A stretch of DNA of 64,000 nucleotides. Origin: Fundidesulfovibrio terrae (lineage in GTDB: Bacteria > Desulfobacterota > Desulfovibrionia > Desulfovibrionales > Desulfovibrionaceae). The position numbers and the translations under genes are program-made. Where the stretch lies: assembly GCF_022808915.1 (NCBI RefSeq), contig NZ_JAKZFS010000001.1, positions 620,001 to 684,000 on the forward strand, read 5' to 3'. This document shows positions 16,661 through 25,122 of this stretch, piece by piece (the stretch's first letter is position 1; the number at the start of each line of letters is the position of its first letter). The notes beneath the pieces are model-generated. The model saw nothing but the letters and a program-made list of their open reading frames with translations, was not told the DNA's origin and searched no databases.

Positions 16661-17044
16661 GTGCTGCCCAAGACGCTCACTCCCGAGGAAGAGGCCCACA
16701 AGCGCGCCATCTACGACAAGATCGCCCCGCGCAGGCGCAAGTTCATCGACAAGATGGGCTACGACAACTGGGACCCGTTCCAGAAGCCGTTCGATCCCAT
16801 CGACATCCGCATCGACACCTCCAAGCGGACCTCTCAGCAACTCATGAACGAGTTCATGCGGTCCCTGCCCCCCGGCGCGCCGGTCAGCACGGACTACTCC
16901 CAGGGCGCCTGGGAACTCTGCATGGGCGTGATCAACGGCGCGGAACGCGTCAAGGGCATGTTCGATTTCGTCCTATGGTACGCCGAGCTCCTCAACAAAG
17001 AGGGGCGGCTCGATGAATACACGCAGTCCAAACGATTGGGGTAG
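16661..17044 (+). CDS. Unknown protein, YkgJ-TPR operon
   Basis: 127 aa, GTG start with RBS AAGGAGG at the end of the YkgJ gene. Mostly helical and charged (LTPEEEAHKRAIYDKIAPRR; MGYDNWDPFQKPFDPIDIRID). No Cys cluster, membrane segment or enzyme motif. I do not recognise the family. The Trp/Pro-rich centre could be a binding surface. Confidence 0.7.
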   Translation: MLPKTLTPEEEAHKRAIYDKIAPRRRKFIDKMGYDNWDPFQKPFDPIDIRIDTSKRTSQQLMNEFMRSLPPGAPVSTDYSQGAWELCMGVINGAERVKGMFDFVLWYAELLNKEGRLDEYTQSKRLG

Positions 17045-17050
17045 AACACC

Positions 17051-17677
17051 ATGTCCATGAACGCCGAGAATATCGACGACTACATCGCCGGACTTGAAGA
17101 GAAGCTGGATAAGAACGACCAGTGCGCCACCTCCCACTACAACCTGGGAGTGGCCTACCTCTCCAAGCGCCGCTTCGACGATGCCAAGACCAGCTTCCTG
17201 CGCGCGGCCGAGCGCTCCCCGGCCATGGCCGAAGCCTACGTGCAGCTGGGCGGGCTGGCCATGAACGAGGGCGACATCGAAGGCTGCCTGCGCATGAACC
17301 AGGCCGCTCTCAAGGCCCGCGCCCGCTTTGCCGTGCCCCACGCCAACATCGGCTTCTGCCTGCTCCAGATGGGACAGGTGGAGGACGCCATCAAGGCCCT
17401 GCGCCAGGCCATCAAGTTCGACTCCAAGTTCGTCCAGGCCTACGGCACGCTGGGCAGCGCCCTGTACATGGCCGGCGAGATGGACGAGTCCATGGAGATG
17501 AGCAAGAAGGCCGTGGAACTCCACCCCAAATTCGGCCCCGCCTGGAACAACCTGGCCCTGGTCTACCTGGAGAAGGGCGACGCCGCGCAGGCCATGAACT
17601 GCGTCAAGCAGGCCCAGGCGAGCAACTACGACGTGCATCCGGGCCTGATCGCCGAGATCGAGGCCAAACTGAAATAG
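17051..17677 (+). CDS. Tetratricopeptide-repeat protein
   Basis: 208 aa, about five TPR units from residue 28 on (for example SHYNLGVAYLSKRRFDDAKT, AYVQLGGLAMNEGDIEGCLR, AYGTLGSALYMAGEMDESME, AWNNLALVYLEKGDAAQAMN). No signal peptide, so cytoplasmic scaffold. Ends the operon; followed by a diverged repeat element and a strong terminator. Partners are presumably the two upstream products. Confidence 0.85.
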   Translation: MSMNAENIDDYIAGLEEKLDKNDQCATSHYNLGVAYLSKRRFDDAKTSFLRAAERSPAMAEAYVQLGGLAMNEGDIEGCLRMNQAALKARARFAVPHANIGFCLLQMGQVEDAIKALRQAIKFDSKFVQAYGTLGSALYMAGEMDESMEMSKKAVELHPKFGPAWNNLALVYLEKGDAAQAMNCVKQAQASNYDVHPGLIAEIEAKLK

Positions 17678-17748
17678 TTCGAGGTGATGAGGCCGGAGGG
17701 AAGGTGCCTGGGCGGCTGGAAAGGCGCCCAGGAGTAAGATTTTAAGAT

Positions 17749-17788
17749 GCCTCCGGCGGCCAAAGGAACTGCGTTCCTTTGGAATCCT
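17749..17788 (-). repeat. Diverged intergenic repeat element, copy C
   Basis: Shares the 17-nt block CCTCCGGCGGCCAAAGG with copy B at 8721, then diverges but keeps a hairpin (CCAAAGG / CCTTTGG). Conserved pairing with changed sequence suggests the structure matters. Confidence 0.65.
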
Positions 17789-17798
17789 CAAGAGCTTC

Positions 17799-17838
17799 GC
17801 GGGCCCGACCGGAATGCCGGTCGGGCCCGCGTGTTTTT
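17799..17838 (+). terminator. Rho-independent terminator after TPR gene
   Basis: Stem GCGGGCCCGACCGG / CCGGTCGGGCCCGC with an AATG loop followed by GTGTTTTT. Confidence 0.92.
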
Positions 17839-17863
17839 GAAGCCGGGACGGGGCGCGGCGTGA

Positions 17864-18046
17864 TCAGCCGATGCCCAGATGGTCCTTGATGGCCTGGATA
17901 TCCTTTTGCAACTCGGCCGTGGCCTGCTGCATGGACTCCATGCGGCTCACCAGCTTTTCCAGCTGCCGGAAGATCTTTTCGTTCTCGTAGCCGCCGCGTG
18001 TTTCCTTGATCAGGTTCTTCTGAGCCAGGTCTGCATCGTGGGACAT
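17864..18046 (-). CDS. Small helical protein of unknown function
   Basis: 60 aa, MSHDADLAQKNLIKETRGGY at the N-terminus, then one long amphipathic helix (EKIFRQLEKLVSRMESMQQ and on). RBS GGGAGGAAC before ATG 18046. Probably an oligomeric coiled coil. It is divergent from the large dehydrogenase gene. No family recognised. Confidence 0.65.
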   Translation of the reverse strand: MSHDADLAQKNLIKETRGGYENEKIFRQLEKLVSRMESMQQATAELQKDIQAIKDHLGIG

Positions 18047-18296
18047 TGTTCCTCCCGTGGCCGTTGCGGGCGCGCCGGTTGACGTGGTGTCTGCGGGGCC
18101 GGCGTGCGCGCCCGGATGCGGCGGGCTGGCGTGACGGCTCCGTTTCCCTTCTGATTCAGCGAGGATATGAGCAAATTCAAGCCCGCTTGTCCACGGGAAA
18201 AAGCGAGGCGTTCCCCCCATCGAAACGCCTTGCCATCCGTCCCGGCCGGTACTAAATGTATACGCCTTCCCATTACTGATCGCAGGTATTCCCCCC

Positions 18297-21200
18297 ATGC
18301 CAGAAAAGAATCCCCATATATCGATTCCGCTCAACCGTCTGGTCCCGCGCGTGCTGGGAATCGGCGAACGAGAGTTCGGAACGTGGCCCGAGGACGTCCA
18401 GGAACTGGCGGTTTCGCTCGCCAGCGAACTTTTTTTGGTGCGCTACAACCCCTTCATCGACGCCTCCGACGTGCGCGAGTCCGTGGAGAAGCGCCTCACC
18501 CAGTCCACCACCATGCTCACCCCGGAATACTTCCGGGCCATCTCCAAGGCAGTGAAGGACTTCTGGACCGTCTTCGACGACGACGTCCGCTTCCGCGAGG
18601 ACTTAAAGGCCAAGGTCTCCCAGTTCCTGGACGAGAAGGCCATCCTGGACGGACCCCACAACTTGGTGGAATGCTCCACCGACGCCACCGACCTGCGCAT
18701 GGAGCTGCCTCTCATGGTGCTGGCCCCGGACAAGCCCGTCCACGTGCAGCGCATCATGCAACTGGCGGACGAGATGGGCTTCTCCATCATCCCGCGCGGC
18801 GGCGGCTCCGGCTGCACCGGCGGCGCCGTGCCCGCCCGGCGGCGCACCGTGGTGCTTTCGGTGACGCGGCTCAAGCAGATCCTCTCGGTGAACCCCGAGG
18901 ACCGCACCATCTGCGTGCAGTCGGGCGTCATCACCCTGCAGGCCATCAGGGCCGCCGCCGAAAAGGGGCTTGTCCTTACCGTGGACCCGGCCTCCAAGGC
19001 CTCGAGTTCCATCGGCGGCAACATCTCAGAGAACGCGGGCGGCCCCTACGCCTTCGAATACGGCACCACGCTCGACAACCTGCTCTCCTACAAGATGGTC
19101 ACGCCAGGCGCCAGCATCATCGAGATCCGGCGCGTGGACCATCCCCGGCACAAGATTCTCGAGAGCGAAACCGCCCTTTTCGAGATCGTGGACGAGAAGG
19201 GCCAGGTGGTCGACACCGTGGTCCTGCCCGGCAGCGAGATCAGGGGGGCGGGCCTTGGAAAGGACGTCTCCAACAAGTACCTGGGCGGCCTGCCCGGCAT
19301 GCAGAAGGAAGGCGTGGACGGCGTCATCACCGAGGCCTGCTTCATCTGCTACGAGAAGCTGGCCTACTCCAAGGTGCTTGTGCTGGAGTTCTATGGGCGT
19401 TCCATGCACAACGCCATGCTTACCATCCAGGGCGTGGTGGCCCTTCGCGACAAGATCCGCCTCGAGGGCGACCTGGTGAAGATCTCCGCCCTGGAGGAGT
19501 TCAACTCCAAGTACGTCAAGGCCATCGAATACCAGAAGAAGTCCGCCAAGTGCGAGGGCGAGCCCATAAGCGTGCTCACCCTCCAGCTCGACGGCAACGA
19601 CCTCTCCGCCCTGGAGAAGTCCGTGGCCGACATCGTGGCCATCGCCGAGAAGCACGAGGGCGTGGACGCTTTCGTGGCCCGCGACGAGAAGGAGGCTGAA
19701 CTCTTCTGGGAGGACCGCCACAAGCTCTCGGCCATCGCCAAGCGCACCTCGGGCTTCAAGATCAACGAGGACGTGGTCATCCCCCTCAAGGTCATCCCCC
19801 AGTTCTCCGACTTCCTGGAGGAGCTGAACCTCAGCTACCTGGCCAAGGCCTACCGCAAGGCCCTGCAGGAGGTGACGCGCCTGCCCGGATTCCCGGACTC
19901 CGACGGCTTCGTCTCCATGGAGATGCAGTTCGCGGCCGAGATCCTGCGCGGCCTCCGCACCACCGCCGAGCTCAACGACCAGGAGCTGGAGGTCCAGGCC
20001 TACTACTTCTTCACGGACTTGAAGACCCGCTATCCCAAGCTCTACAACGACATCGAGGCCATCCACCAGGACATGCTGGCCCGGCGCATCATCGTGGCCA
20101 ACCACATGCACGCCGGCGACGGCAACTGCCACGTGAACCTGCCCGTGAACTCCAACGATCCCGAGATGCTGGCCCAGGCCCACGAGGCCGCTGACCGCGT
20201 GTTCGAGAAGGTCATGGAGCTTGGCGGCGCGGTGTCCGGCGAGCATGGCATCGGCATCACCAAGATCGCGTTTTTGCCCGAGGACAAGATCACCGCCCTG
20301 CGGGCCTACAAGCAGCAGGTGGATCCCAAGAACATTCTGAACCCGGGCAAGCTGGTCAAGCGCGACCTGGACTGCGAGCCCTACACCTTCTCCTTCAACC
20401 GGCTCATAAGAGACATCCGCAAGACCGCGCTGCCGGACAAGGACAAGCTCATCAACCTGCTGACCAACATCCAGGTCTGCACCCGCTGCGGCAAGTGCAA
20501 GCAGGTCTGCCCCATGTACCATCCCGAGCGCGGGCTCATCTATCATCCGCGCAACAAGAACATAAGCCTGGGCGCGCTCATCGAGGCCATCTACTACTCC
20601 CAGGTGCACCACGGACGCCCTTCGGCCGAACTCCTGGACAGCCTGCGCAAGATGACCGAGCGCTGCACCACCTGCGGCAAGTGCACCGCCGCCTGCCCGG
20701 TGAAGATCAACACCGCTGGGGCCATCCTGGACATGCGGGGCTTCCTGCAGGAGAAGGGCGCGGGCGGGCACGGGCTCAAATCCAAGGTGCTGCACTATAT
20801 CGCGGAGAAGCCCGAGGAGCGCGCGCCCAGCATGGCCAAGATGGCCGCCTGGGGCCAGGCCGTGGGCAACCACCTGGTTGGGCTGATCCCCGGCCCGTGG
20901 CGGTCACGCTTCGCCAACCCCATGCTGCACGGCTCGGGGCCCATCACCGGGTTCAAGAACCTGGCCGACGCCCTGTCCCTGGACAAGGGGGGCATCTTCA
21001 TCCCCGAGCGCCCCACCGGCGAGTCCGTGTTCTACTTCCCCGGCTGCGGAGCGGCCCTGTTCTGGCGCACCATCGGCATGAGCGCCATCCACCTGCTCTT
21101 GCGCGCGGGAGTGTCCGTGGTCATTCCGGAGCGGCACATGTGCTGCGGCTATCCGCTGCTGTCCTCCGGCTACCAGGACGCCTACCGCAAGAACCGCGCC

Positions 21201-21872
21201 CGCAACATCGAGGCCCTGGGCGAGATATTCGTCAAGGCCGCCAACGAGGGAGTGAAGCCCCAGGCCGTGCTCACCGCATGCGGCACCTGCCGCGAGACTT
21301 TGTCCGGCTACGAGACAGAGGTCATTGCCGGGAACAAGATTCCGCACTTCGACGTGGTGCAGTATCTGCTCTCGCGCCTTCCGGAGCGGGCCGCCGACGG
21401 GCTGAAGCCGTCCTCCAGGCTGATCTACCACGCCGCCTGCCACGCCGAGTGGGAGGGCGTGTCCCTGGCCAAGGCCCCGGAAATGTACCGCCAGGCCCTC
21501 GCGGACCTGACGGCCTCCAAGGTGGACATGTCCCCCGGCTGCTGCGGCGAATCGGGACTTGGCGCCATGACCAGCCCGGACATCTTCAACCGCATCCGCC
21601 TGCGCAAGCAGGAGCAGCTGCACAAGGACCTGGGCGACGCCGGCAGCGAGACCCAGCCCGTCCTGGTGGGCTGCCCCTCGTGCAAGATCGGCATCAAGCG
21701 CTGCCTTCTGCGCATGGGCCGCAAGCAGAGCGTGTACCATACGCTCGAGTATCTGGCCGCCGTGTGGGAAGGCCCCAAGTGGAAGCGGACCTTCAGGAAG
21801 GCCCTGGCCCACGCCCGCCAGGAGGGCAAAAAGCGCGTGGTGTCCTACGGCGAGACAGTGACGACCGGCTGA
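18297..21872 (+). CDS. Fused FAD-linked oxidase / Fe-S / CCG-domain dehydrogenase (D-lactate dehydrogenase-like)
   Basis: 1191 aa. An FAD_binding_4 domain (PRGGGSGCTGGAVPA at about 164-178; SSSIGGNISENAGGPY) and FAD-oxidase C-terminal domain (HMHAGDGNCHVNLPV; SGEHGIGITK) are fused to two ferredoxin motifs, CTRCGKCKQVCPMY (about 728) and CTTCGKCTAACPVK (about 790), and to two CCG modules (FPGCG and CCGYPLL at about 914-950; HAACH and CCGESGLG at about 1045-1085). This is the GlcD plus GlcF or DLDH arrangement in one chain, oxidising a 2-hydroxy acid (D-lactate or glycolate) and passing electrons to the membrane quinone or heterodisulfide-type partners. Substrate not determined. Weak RBS. Its TGA overlaps the ruvX ATG by 1 nt. 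Confidence 0.9.
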   Translation: MPEKNPHISIPLNRLVPRVLGIGEREFGTWPEDVQELAVSLASELFLVRYNPFIDASDVRESVEKRLTQSTTMLTPEYFRAISKAVKDFWTVFDDDVRFREDLKAKVSQFLDEKAILDGPHNLVECSTDATDLRMELPLMVLAPDKPVHVQRIMQLADEMGFSIIPRGGGSGCTGGAVPARRRTVVLSVTRLKQILSVNPEDRTICVQSGVITLQAIRAAAEKGLVLTVDPASKASSSIGGNISENAGGPYAFEYGTTLDNLLSYKMVTPGASIIEIRRVDHPRHKILESETALFEIVDEKGQVVDTVVLPGSEIRGAGLGKDVSNKYLGGLPGMQKEGVDGVITEACFICYEKLAYSKVLVLEFYGRSMHNAMLTIQGVVALRDKIRLEGDLVKISALEEFNSKYVKAIEYQKKSAKCEGEPISVLTLQLDGNDLSALEKSVADIVAIAEKHEGVDAFVARDEKEAELFWEDRHKLSAIAKRTSGFKINEDVVIPLKVIPQFSDFLEELNLSYLAKAYRKALQEVTRLPGFPDSDGFVSMEMQFAAEILRGLRTTAELNDQELEVQAYYFFTDLKTRYPKLYNDIEAIHQDMLARRIIVANHMHAGDGNCHVNLPVNSNDPEMLAQAHEAADRVFEKVMELGGAVSGEHGIGITKIAFLPEDKITALRAYKQQVDPKNILNPGKLVKRDLDCEPYTFSFNRLIRDIRKTALPDKDKLINLLTNIQVCTRCGKCKQVCPMYHPERGLIYHPRNKNISLGALIEAIYYSQVHHGRPSAELLDSLRKMTERCTTCGKCTAACPVKINTAGAILDMRGFLQEKGAGGHGLKSKVLHYIAEKPEERAPSMAKMAAWGQAVGNHLVGLIPGPWRSRFANPMLHGSGPITGFKNLADALSLDKGGIFIPERPTGESVFYFPGCGAALFWRTIGMSAIHLLLRAGVSVVIPERHMCCGYPLLSSGYQDAYRKNRARNIEALGEIFVKAANEGVKPQAVLTACGTCRETLSGYETEVIAGNKIPHFDVVQYLLSRLPERAADGLKPSSRLIYHAACHAEWEGVSLAKAPEMYRQALADLTASKVDMSPGCCGESGLGAMTSPDIFNRIRLRKQEQLHKDLGDAGSETQPVLVGCPSCKIGIKRCLLRMGRKQSVYHTLEYLAAVWEGPKWKRTFRKALAHARQEGKKRVVSYGETVTTG

Positions 21873-22333
21873 TGCGCGTGCTCGGCGTGGACTTCGGTCT
21901 CAAGCGTGTGGGGCTGGCCCTGTCCGATCCGGGGGGCTCCATGGCCTTTCCGCACAAAACCGTGGAACGCACGGAAAAGGGCGGGCGCGAGGCCCTGTTC
22001 TCCGAGATCGCGGGGATCGTGGCCTCCGAGTTCGTCGAGCTGGTCGTGGTGGGCTGGCCCGCCCCGGCCGAGGGGCGTGACAGCCTCACGGCCCGGCAGG
22101 CGGCCAACTTCGCGGCCAGCCTGGCCCGGCGCGTGGCCGTGCCCGTGAAGCTCATGGACGAGACCCTCTCCAGCGAGGAAGCCCTGGACGACCTGCGCGC
22201 CGCCGGGCTTAAAGCTTCGAAGCGCAAGGCGGCGCTGGACCAGCAGGCCGCCGTGCGCATCCTGCAAAGTTATCTGGGCGCGCCGGAGGCCGCCCGCGAC
22301 GTGACGGCGCAGTGGCGTCCGCAGACGCCTTAG
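21872..22333 (+). CDS. ruvX: RuvX/YqgF-type Holliday junction resolvase or pre-16S rRNA nuclease
   Basis: 153 aa RNase H-like fold. Motifs VLGVDFGLKRVGLAL with the first catalytic Asp (residue 7), VVVGWP, LMDETLSSEEA and the closing DQQAAVRILQSYL. The family is essential in many bacteria and processes the 5' end of 16S rRNA. Coupled to the dehydrogenase (TGATG) and followed 17 nt later by mltG, a common ruvX-mltG pairing. Confidence 0.93.
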   Translation: MRVLGVDFGLKRVGLALSDPGGSMAFPHKTVERTEKGGREALFSEIAGIVASEFVELVVVGWPAPAEGRDSLTARQAANFAASLARRVAVPVKLMDETLSSEEALDDLRAAGLKASKRKAALDQQAAVRILQSYLGAPEAARDVTAQWRPQTP

Positions 22334-22350
22334 CCCGCAAGGAATTCCTG

Positions 22351-23364
22351 ATGTACAGACGCGCCCTTTCGGTCCTGGTCTTCATGGTGATGGCCTGCGC
22401 CGCCATAGTGGCTTGGCGTGCCCACCGCTTCCTGACCGTTCCCCCTGAGACCCCCGGCAAGGAAATCACCGTCACCATCGAGCAGGGCATGGGCTTCGAC
22501 GCCATCGCGGGCCTGCTCTACAAGGAGGGCGTGGTCACGGACCCGCTGGCCTTCAAGATCCTGGCGCGATTCTCCAAGCAGGACGTGAAGCTCAAGGCCG
22601 GTCAGTATCTGCTCTCCACCGGCGCCACTCCCCAGAAGGTGCTGGATCTTTTGGTGAGCGGCCAGGCCATCCTCTACAAGGTGGCCGTGCCCGAGGGCCT
22701 GACCCTGCGCCAGATCGCCAGGCTCGCCGAGCAGGCCGGGCTCGGAAGCGTGGAGAGCTTCGACCGGGCGGCCCGCGACAAGGACGTGCTGGCGAAATAC
22801 GGCGTCCCGGCCGACAACGCCGAGGGGTTCCTCTTCCCCGAAACCTACTTGTTCACGAAAAAGCCCGGCAACGACGCCCGGCAGGTGGTGGAGGCCATGC
22901 TGGCCCAGTTCCAGAAGGCCGTGGCCAAGGCCTGGCCCCAGGGAGCGCCGCAAGGGCGGGCGCTCTTCGATGCGGTGACGCTCGCCTCCATCGTGGAGAA
23001 GGAGACCGGCCAGGCAGGCGAGCGCGGCAGGATCGCCGGGGTGTTCGCCAACCGGCTGAGGCTCAAGATGCTTCTGCAGACCGACCCCACCATCATCTAC
23101 GGCCTGGGCGAGAAGTTCGACGGCAATTTGAAGCGCGTCCACCTGGACGACCCGAAAAACCCCTACAACACCTACCAGCACCCGGGCCTGCCGCCCGGCC
23201 CCATCTGCAATCCCGGCCTGGAGGCGCTCAAGGCCGCGGCCAATCCCGAACCGCATGATTTCCTGTATTTCGTCTCGAAGAACGACGGCACCCACTACTT
23301 CTCGAAATCGCTAGAGGAGCATAACTCGGCGGTGGTGAAATATCAGTTGAGGAAGGGGAAATAG
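22351..23364 (+). CDS. mltG: MltG endolytic murein transglycosylase
   Basis: 337 aa single-pass inner-membrane protein (TM at about residues 5-22). YceG domain with the catalytic segment LASIVEKETG (Glu at about 215) and TDPTIIYGLG, YNTYQHPGLPPGPICNPG, all family signatures. It cleaves nascent glycan strands and terminates their growth. ATG 22351 with AAGGAA 6 nt upstream; the ORF extends 13 codons further but overlaps ruvX. Confidence 0.95.
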   Translation: MYRRALSVLVFMVMACAAIVAWRAHRFLTVPPETPGKEITVTIEQGMGFDAIAGLLYKEGVVTDPLAFKILARFSKQDVKLKAGQYLLSTGATPQKVLDLLVSGQAILYKVAVPEGLTLRQIARLAEQAGLGSVESFDRAARDKDVLAKYGVPADNAEGFLFPETYLFTKKPGNDARQVVEAMLAQFQKAVAKAWPQGAPQGRALFDAVTLASIVEKETGQAGERGRIAGVFANRLRLKMLLQTDPTIIYGLGEKFDGNLKRVHLDDPKNPYNTYQHPGLPPGPICNPGLEALKAAANPEPHDFLYFVSKNDGTHYFSKSLEEHNSAVVKYQLRKGK

Positions 23365-23459
23365 TCTTGACGAATTTTTGGTTCGGCGTAGGCTATTCTG
23401 GCAGTGGGTAATGCCGCCGCCGGGGTTCGAGCTGTCGCAAGGGAGGGTGCGCGGAGACA

Positions 23460-23707
23460 ATGAAGATCAAAGTACTTTCAATTTGTTGGTAATCGCAGCG
23501 CTGGCATGTTTATTCCACAACGATTCTGCATGGGATTGTGATCTTGATATTTCGTAGCCAGATGTGAGCCTCTTTCTTGGAGAATTGAACTCGGAATAGA
23601 ATGCGGATCGGGGCTGGAGCGGGAGCAAACATGGGCCGATTGCGGATCTTTTTAGAAATCCTGAGGTGGGCGATATTTACGGTGATGTTTTCTTGGTTCG
23701 TCATTAG
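23460..23707 (+). pseudogene. Possible decayed small secreted-protein gene
   Basis: ATG 23460 with a GGGAGGG-type RBS starts MKIKVLSI and hits a stop after 10 codons. A frameshift near 23484 would continue into LVIAALACLF, a signal-peptide-like core, then a frame with TAG at 23555 and 23597 and a last run GWSGSKHGPIADLFRN to TAG 23705. The run lengths between stops are no longer than chance would give, so this is weak. AT-rich like the genes at 13475-14328. A 78-codon open frame on the other strand (23510-23746) is an alternative. The rest of the 23365-23763 gap shows no other gene. Confidence 0.3.
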
Positions 23708-23734
23708 TGTTTCAAGGTGCATGTCATTATGAAT

Positions 23735-23757
23735 GCGGCGGCCCAAAGGACCGCCGC
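23735..23757. terminator. Strong stem-loop, probable end of the 24876-23764 operon
   Basis: GCGGCGGCCC / GGACCGCCGC-type hairpin just after the stop of the minus-strand gene at 23764. There is no T-run on either side, so it may be a Rho-dependent or stabilising structure instead of a classical terminator. Confidence 0.5.
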
Positions 23758-23763
23758 AAGACG

Positions 23764-24141
23764 CTAATCCCAGTTGCGATAGTAATTCTGGTAGTCGTTT
23801 TCGTCCCAGTTTTCAAAAACTGGTTCGGAAGCCTTTGATCGGATGTCGTTTTCTATTGCCGGGCGGTTCCCGAGGTATGCTCCGCCTCCTATGGCGGCAA
23901 CTCCCAGTGGAACCGGGCCAAGGCCGCCCGCAAACGTTCCGACACCGGCGACTATGCCATCCAACTTGGCCATGGTCTTGTCCGCTTCTTCCTTGGTCGG
24001 AAGCCTCCATTTGGGATTTGCGTAGGATTCTCCCGTCACGGGGTCCTTGTCGAACTGCCCCTGCCTGACCAGCATGTCCTGCTGCCTGGGCTTGTCCTTG
24101 GCCTCGATATACGCTTCCGCGACTCGTTCCGAGTACGGCAT
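23764..24141 (-). CDS. Unknown protein with glycine-rich hydrophobic centre
   Basis: 125 aa. Charged helical N-terminus (MPYSERVAEAYIEAKDKPRQQ), then a glycine-rich hydrophobic block (about residues 63-95, GIVAGVGTFAGGLGPVPLGV and on) and an acidic, aromatic tail ending NYYRNWD. No signal peptide; the glycine-zipper-like block could insert into membranes. RBS AAGGAG. Second gene of a minus-strand pair. No family recognised. Its layout is reminiscent of the end of the protein at 63415-64000, a loose resemblance only. Confidence 0.55.
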   Translation of the reverse strand: MPYSERVAEAYIEAKDKPRQQDMLVRQGQFDKDPVTGESYANPKWRLPTKEEADKTMAKLDGIVAGVGTFAGGLGPVPLGVAAIGGGAYLGNRPAIENDIRSKASEPVFENWDENDYQNYYRNWD

Positions 24142-24243
24142 CGTCTGTCTCCTTGATTGTTTCGGGGTGAGGCGAGTTCCCCCGGTTCTTCCGTGCGCCT
24201 TCTCGGGGTGGCGTGCCTCATCCGCTCATCCAGGAGGAAAAGT

Positions 24244-24876
24244 TCAGTCGGCGTTCCGGCTGGAGGCCTTGCGGGAGTGGCGCTTGCGGACCACCTTCTC
24301 GGCGATCCGGCGGATCTCCCGGTAGAACTCCAAGGCATCTCCGGGGCAGCGGGTGAACATCCGCTGCATGGCCCGCTGGGCGGAGGGCGGCAGGCCCTCC
24401 ACATAGAAGTCCATCACGTCCCTGGTCAGCCCGAACAGCGGGTCGGACTGGGCCAGCTTGCCGAAAAGCTTTTCCACCCGCTGGCGCACCCGGTGCTTCT
24501 TGGCGTCCTCGAAGTCGAGCTTGTGGCGCTTGTGATGGTGCTCGTTCAGGTCGCGCAGGATGTACCAGCGCAGCTGACCTGTCGCGTCGCCGGGCGGGGG
24601 GCCGAGGTCGTGGGGTTTGAAGGCGTCGTTCCAGTGGTCCTGGAAGAGGGCGGCGACTTTCGGGTCGCCCAGGAGAGTCGCATGCACTTCATCGAAGGGC
24701 TGGATGGCGGGCGGTTGCGAAGCGGCCCATTGCCCGGCCAGCCGGTCCGGTTGCTGGACGACGGCTCCGTGCTGGTTCGGATCGTCGGGATGCGTGCCGT
24801 CCGGCACCTCGAAGGCCGTGTTGGATTGCCGCCAATACTTGGCCAGGTTTTCCTTGAGCTCCTGCTCTGTCCTCAT
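24244..24876 (-). CDS. Unknown helical protein
   Basis: 210 aa, first gene of the pair. Pro/Asp-rich N-terminal half, a His-rich stretch (LNEHHHKRHKLDFEDAKKHRV, around residues 110-130 in the full frame) and a basic helical C-terminus (RRIAEKVVRKRHSRKASSR). No signal peptide, membrane segment or known motif. ATG 24876 follows GAGGATTTCACCAC. A palindrome like those near 12.3 kb lies 80 nt upstream, linking it to that locus. Confidence 0.6.
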   Translation of the reverse strand: MRTEQELKENLAKYWRQSNTAFEVPDGTHPDDPNQHGAVVQQPDRLAGQWAASQPPAIQPFDEVHATLLGDPKVAALFQDHWNDAFKPHDLGPPPGDATGQLRWYILRDLNEHHHKRHKLDFEDAKKHRVRQRVEKLFGKLAQSDPLFGLTRDVMDFYVEGLPPSAQRAMQRMFTRCPGDALEFYREIRRIAEKVVRKRHSRKASSRNAD

Positions 24877-24955
24877 GTGGTGAAATCCTCTGTGAAAGGT
24901 GTCCCGGTTCAGTCGGGCGATGACCACGCAGGATATTCAAAATCGCCTCCTTGTC

Positions 24956-24978
24956 TCCCAATACAGCGCTATGTGGGA
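24956..24978. promoter_or_regulatory. Palindromic operator-like site 3
   Basis: Core CCAATACAGCGCTATGTGG sharing AGCGCTATGTGGG with site 2 at 12303-12324 and placed at a similar distance (80 nt) upstream of a start codon (24876). It lies 145 nt from the divergent molbindin gene, so it could serve either. Confidence 0.55.
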
Positions 24979-25122
24979 AACTTCCGAAAATATTCCTCCC
25001 ACACTTTTGAGTCACGAATATAAATCGTGGCATGACTTTTCGTTTTCGGTCTATGATGGATCTTTCTCTGCGTCGCGCCCTGCGCGGCACTCCTGATAAC
25101 CGCAAAGACAAGGAGAACGACC

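Noticed and set aside
19026-20873. 615-codon open frame on the minus strand
   Set aside because: It lies antisense to the clearly coding FAD/Fe-S dehydrogenase; composition follows the complementary codon bias and has no RBS or motifs.
23510-23746. 78-codon minus-strand frame
   Set aside because: No convincing RBS and no recognisable features; kept only as an alternative to the possible decayed gene.
24956-25122. ModE-type operator before the molbindin gene
   Set aside because: The palindrome there matches the 12.3 kb sites, which are not near molybdenum genes.
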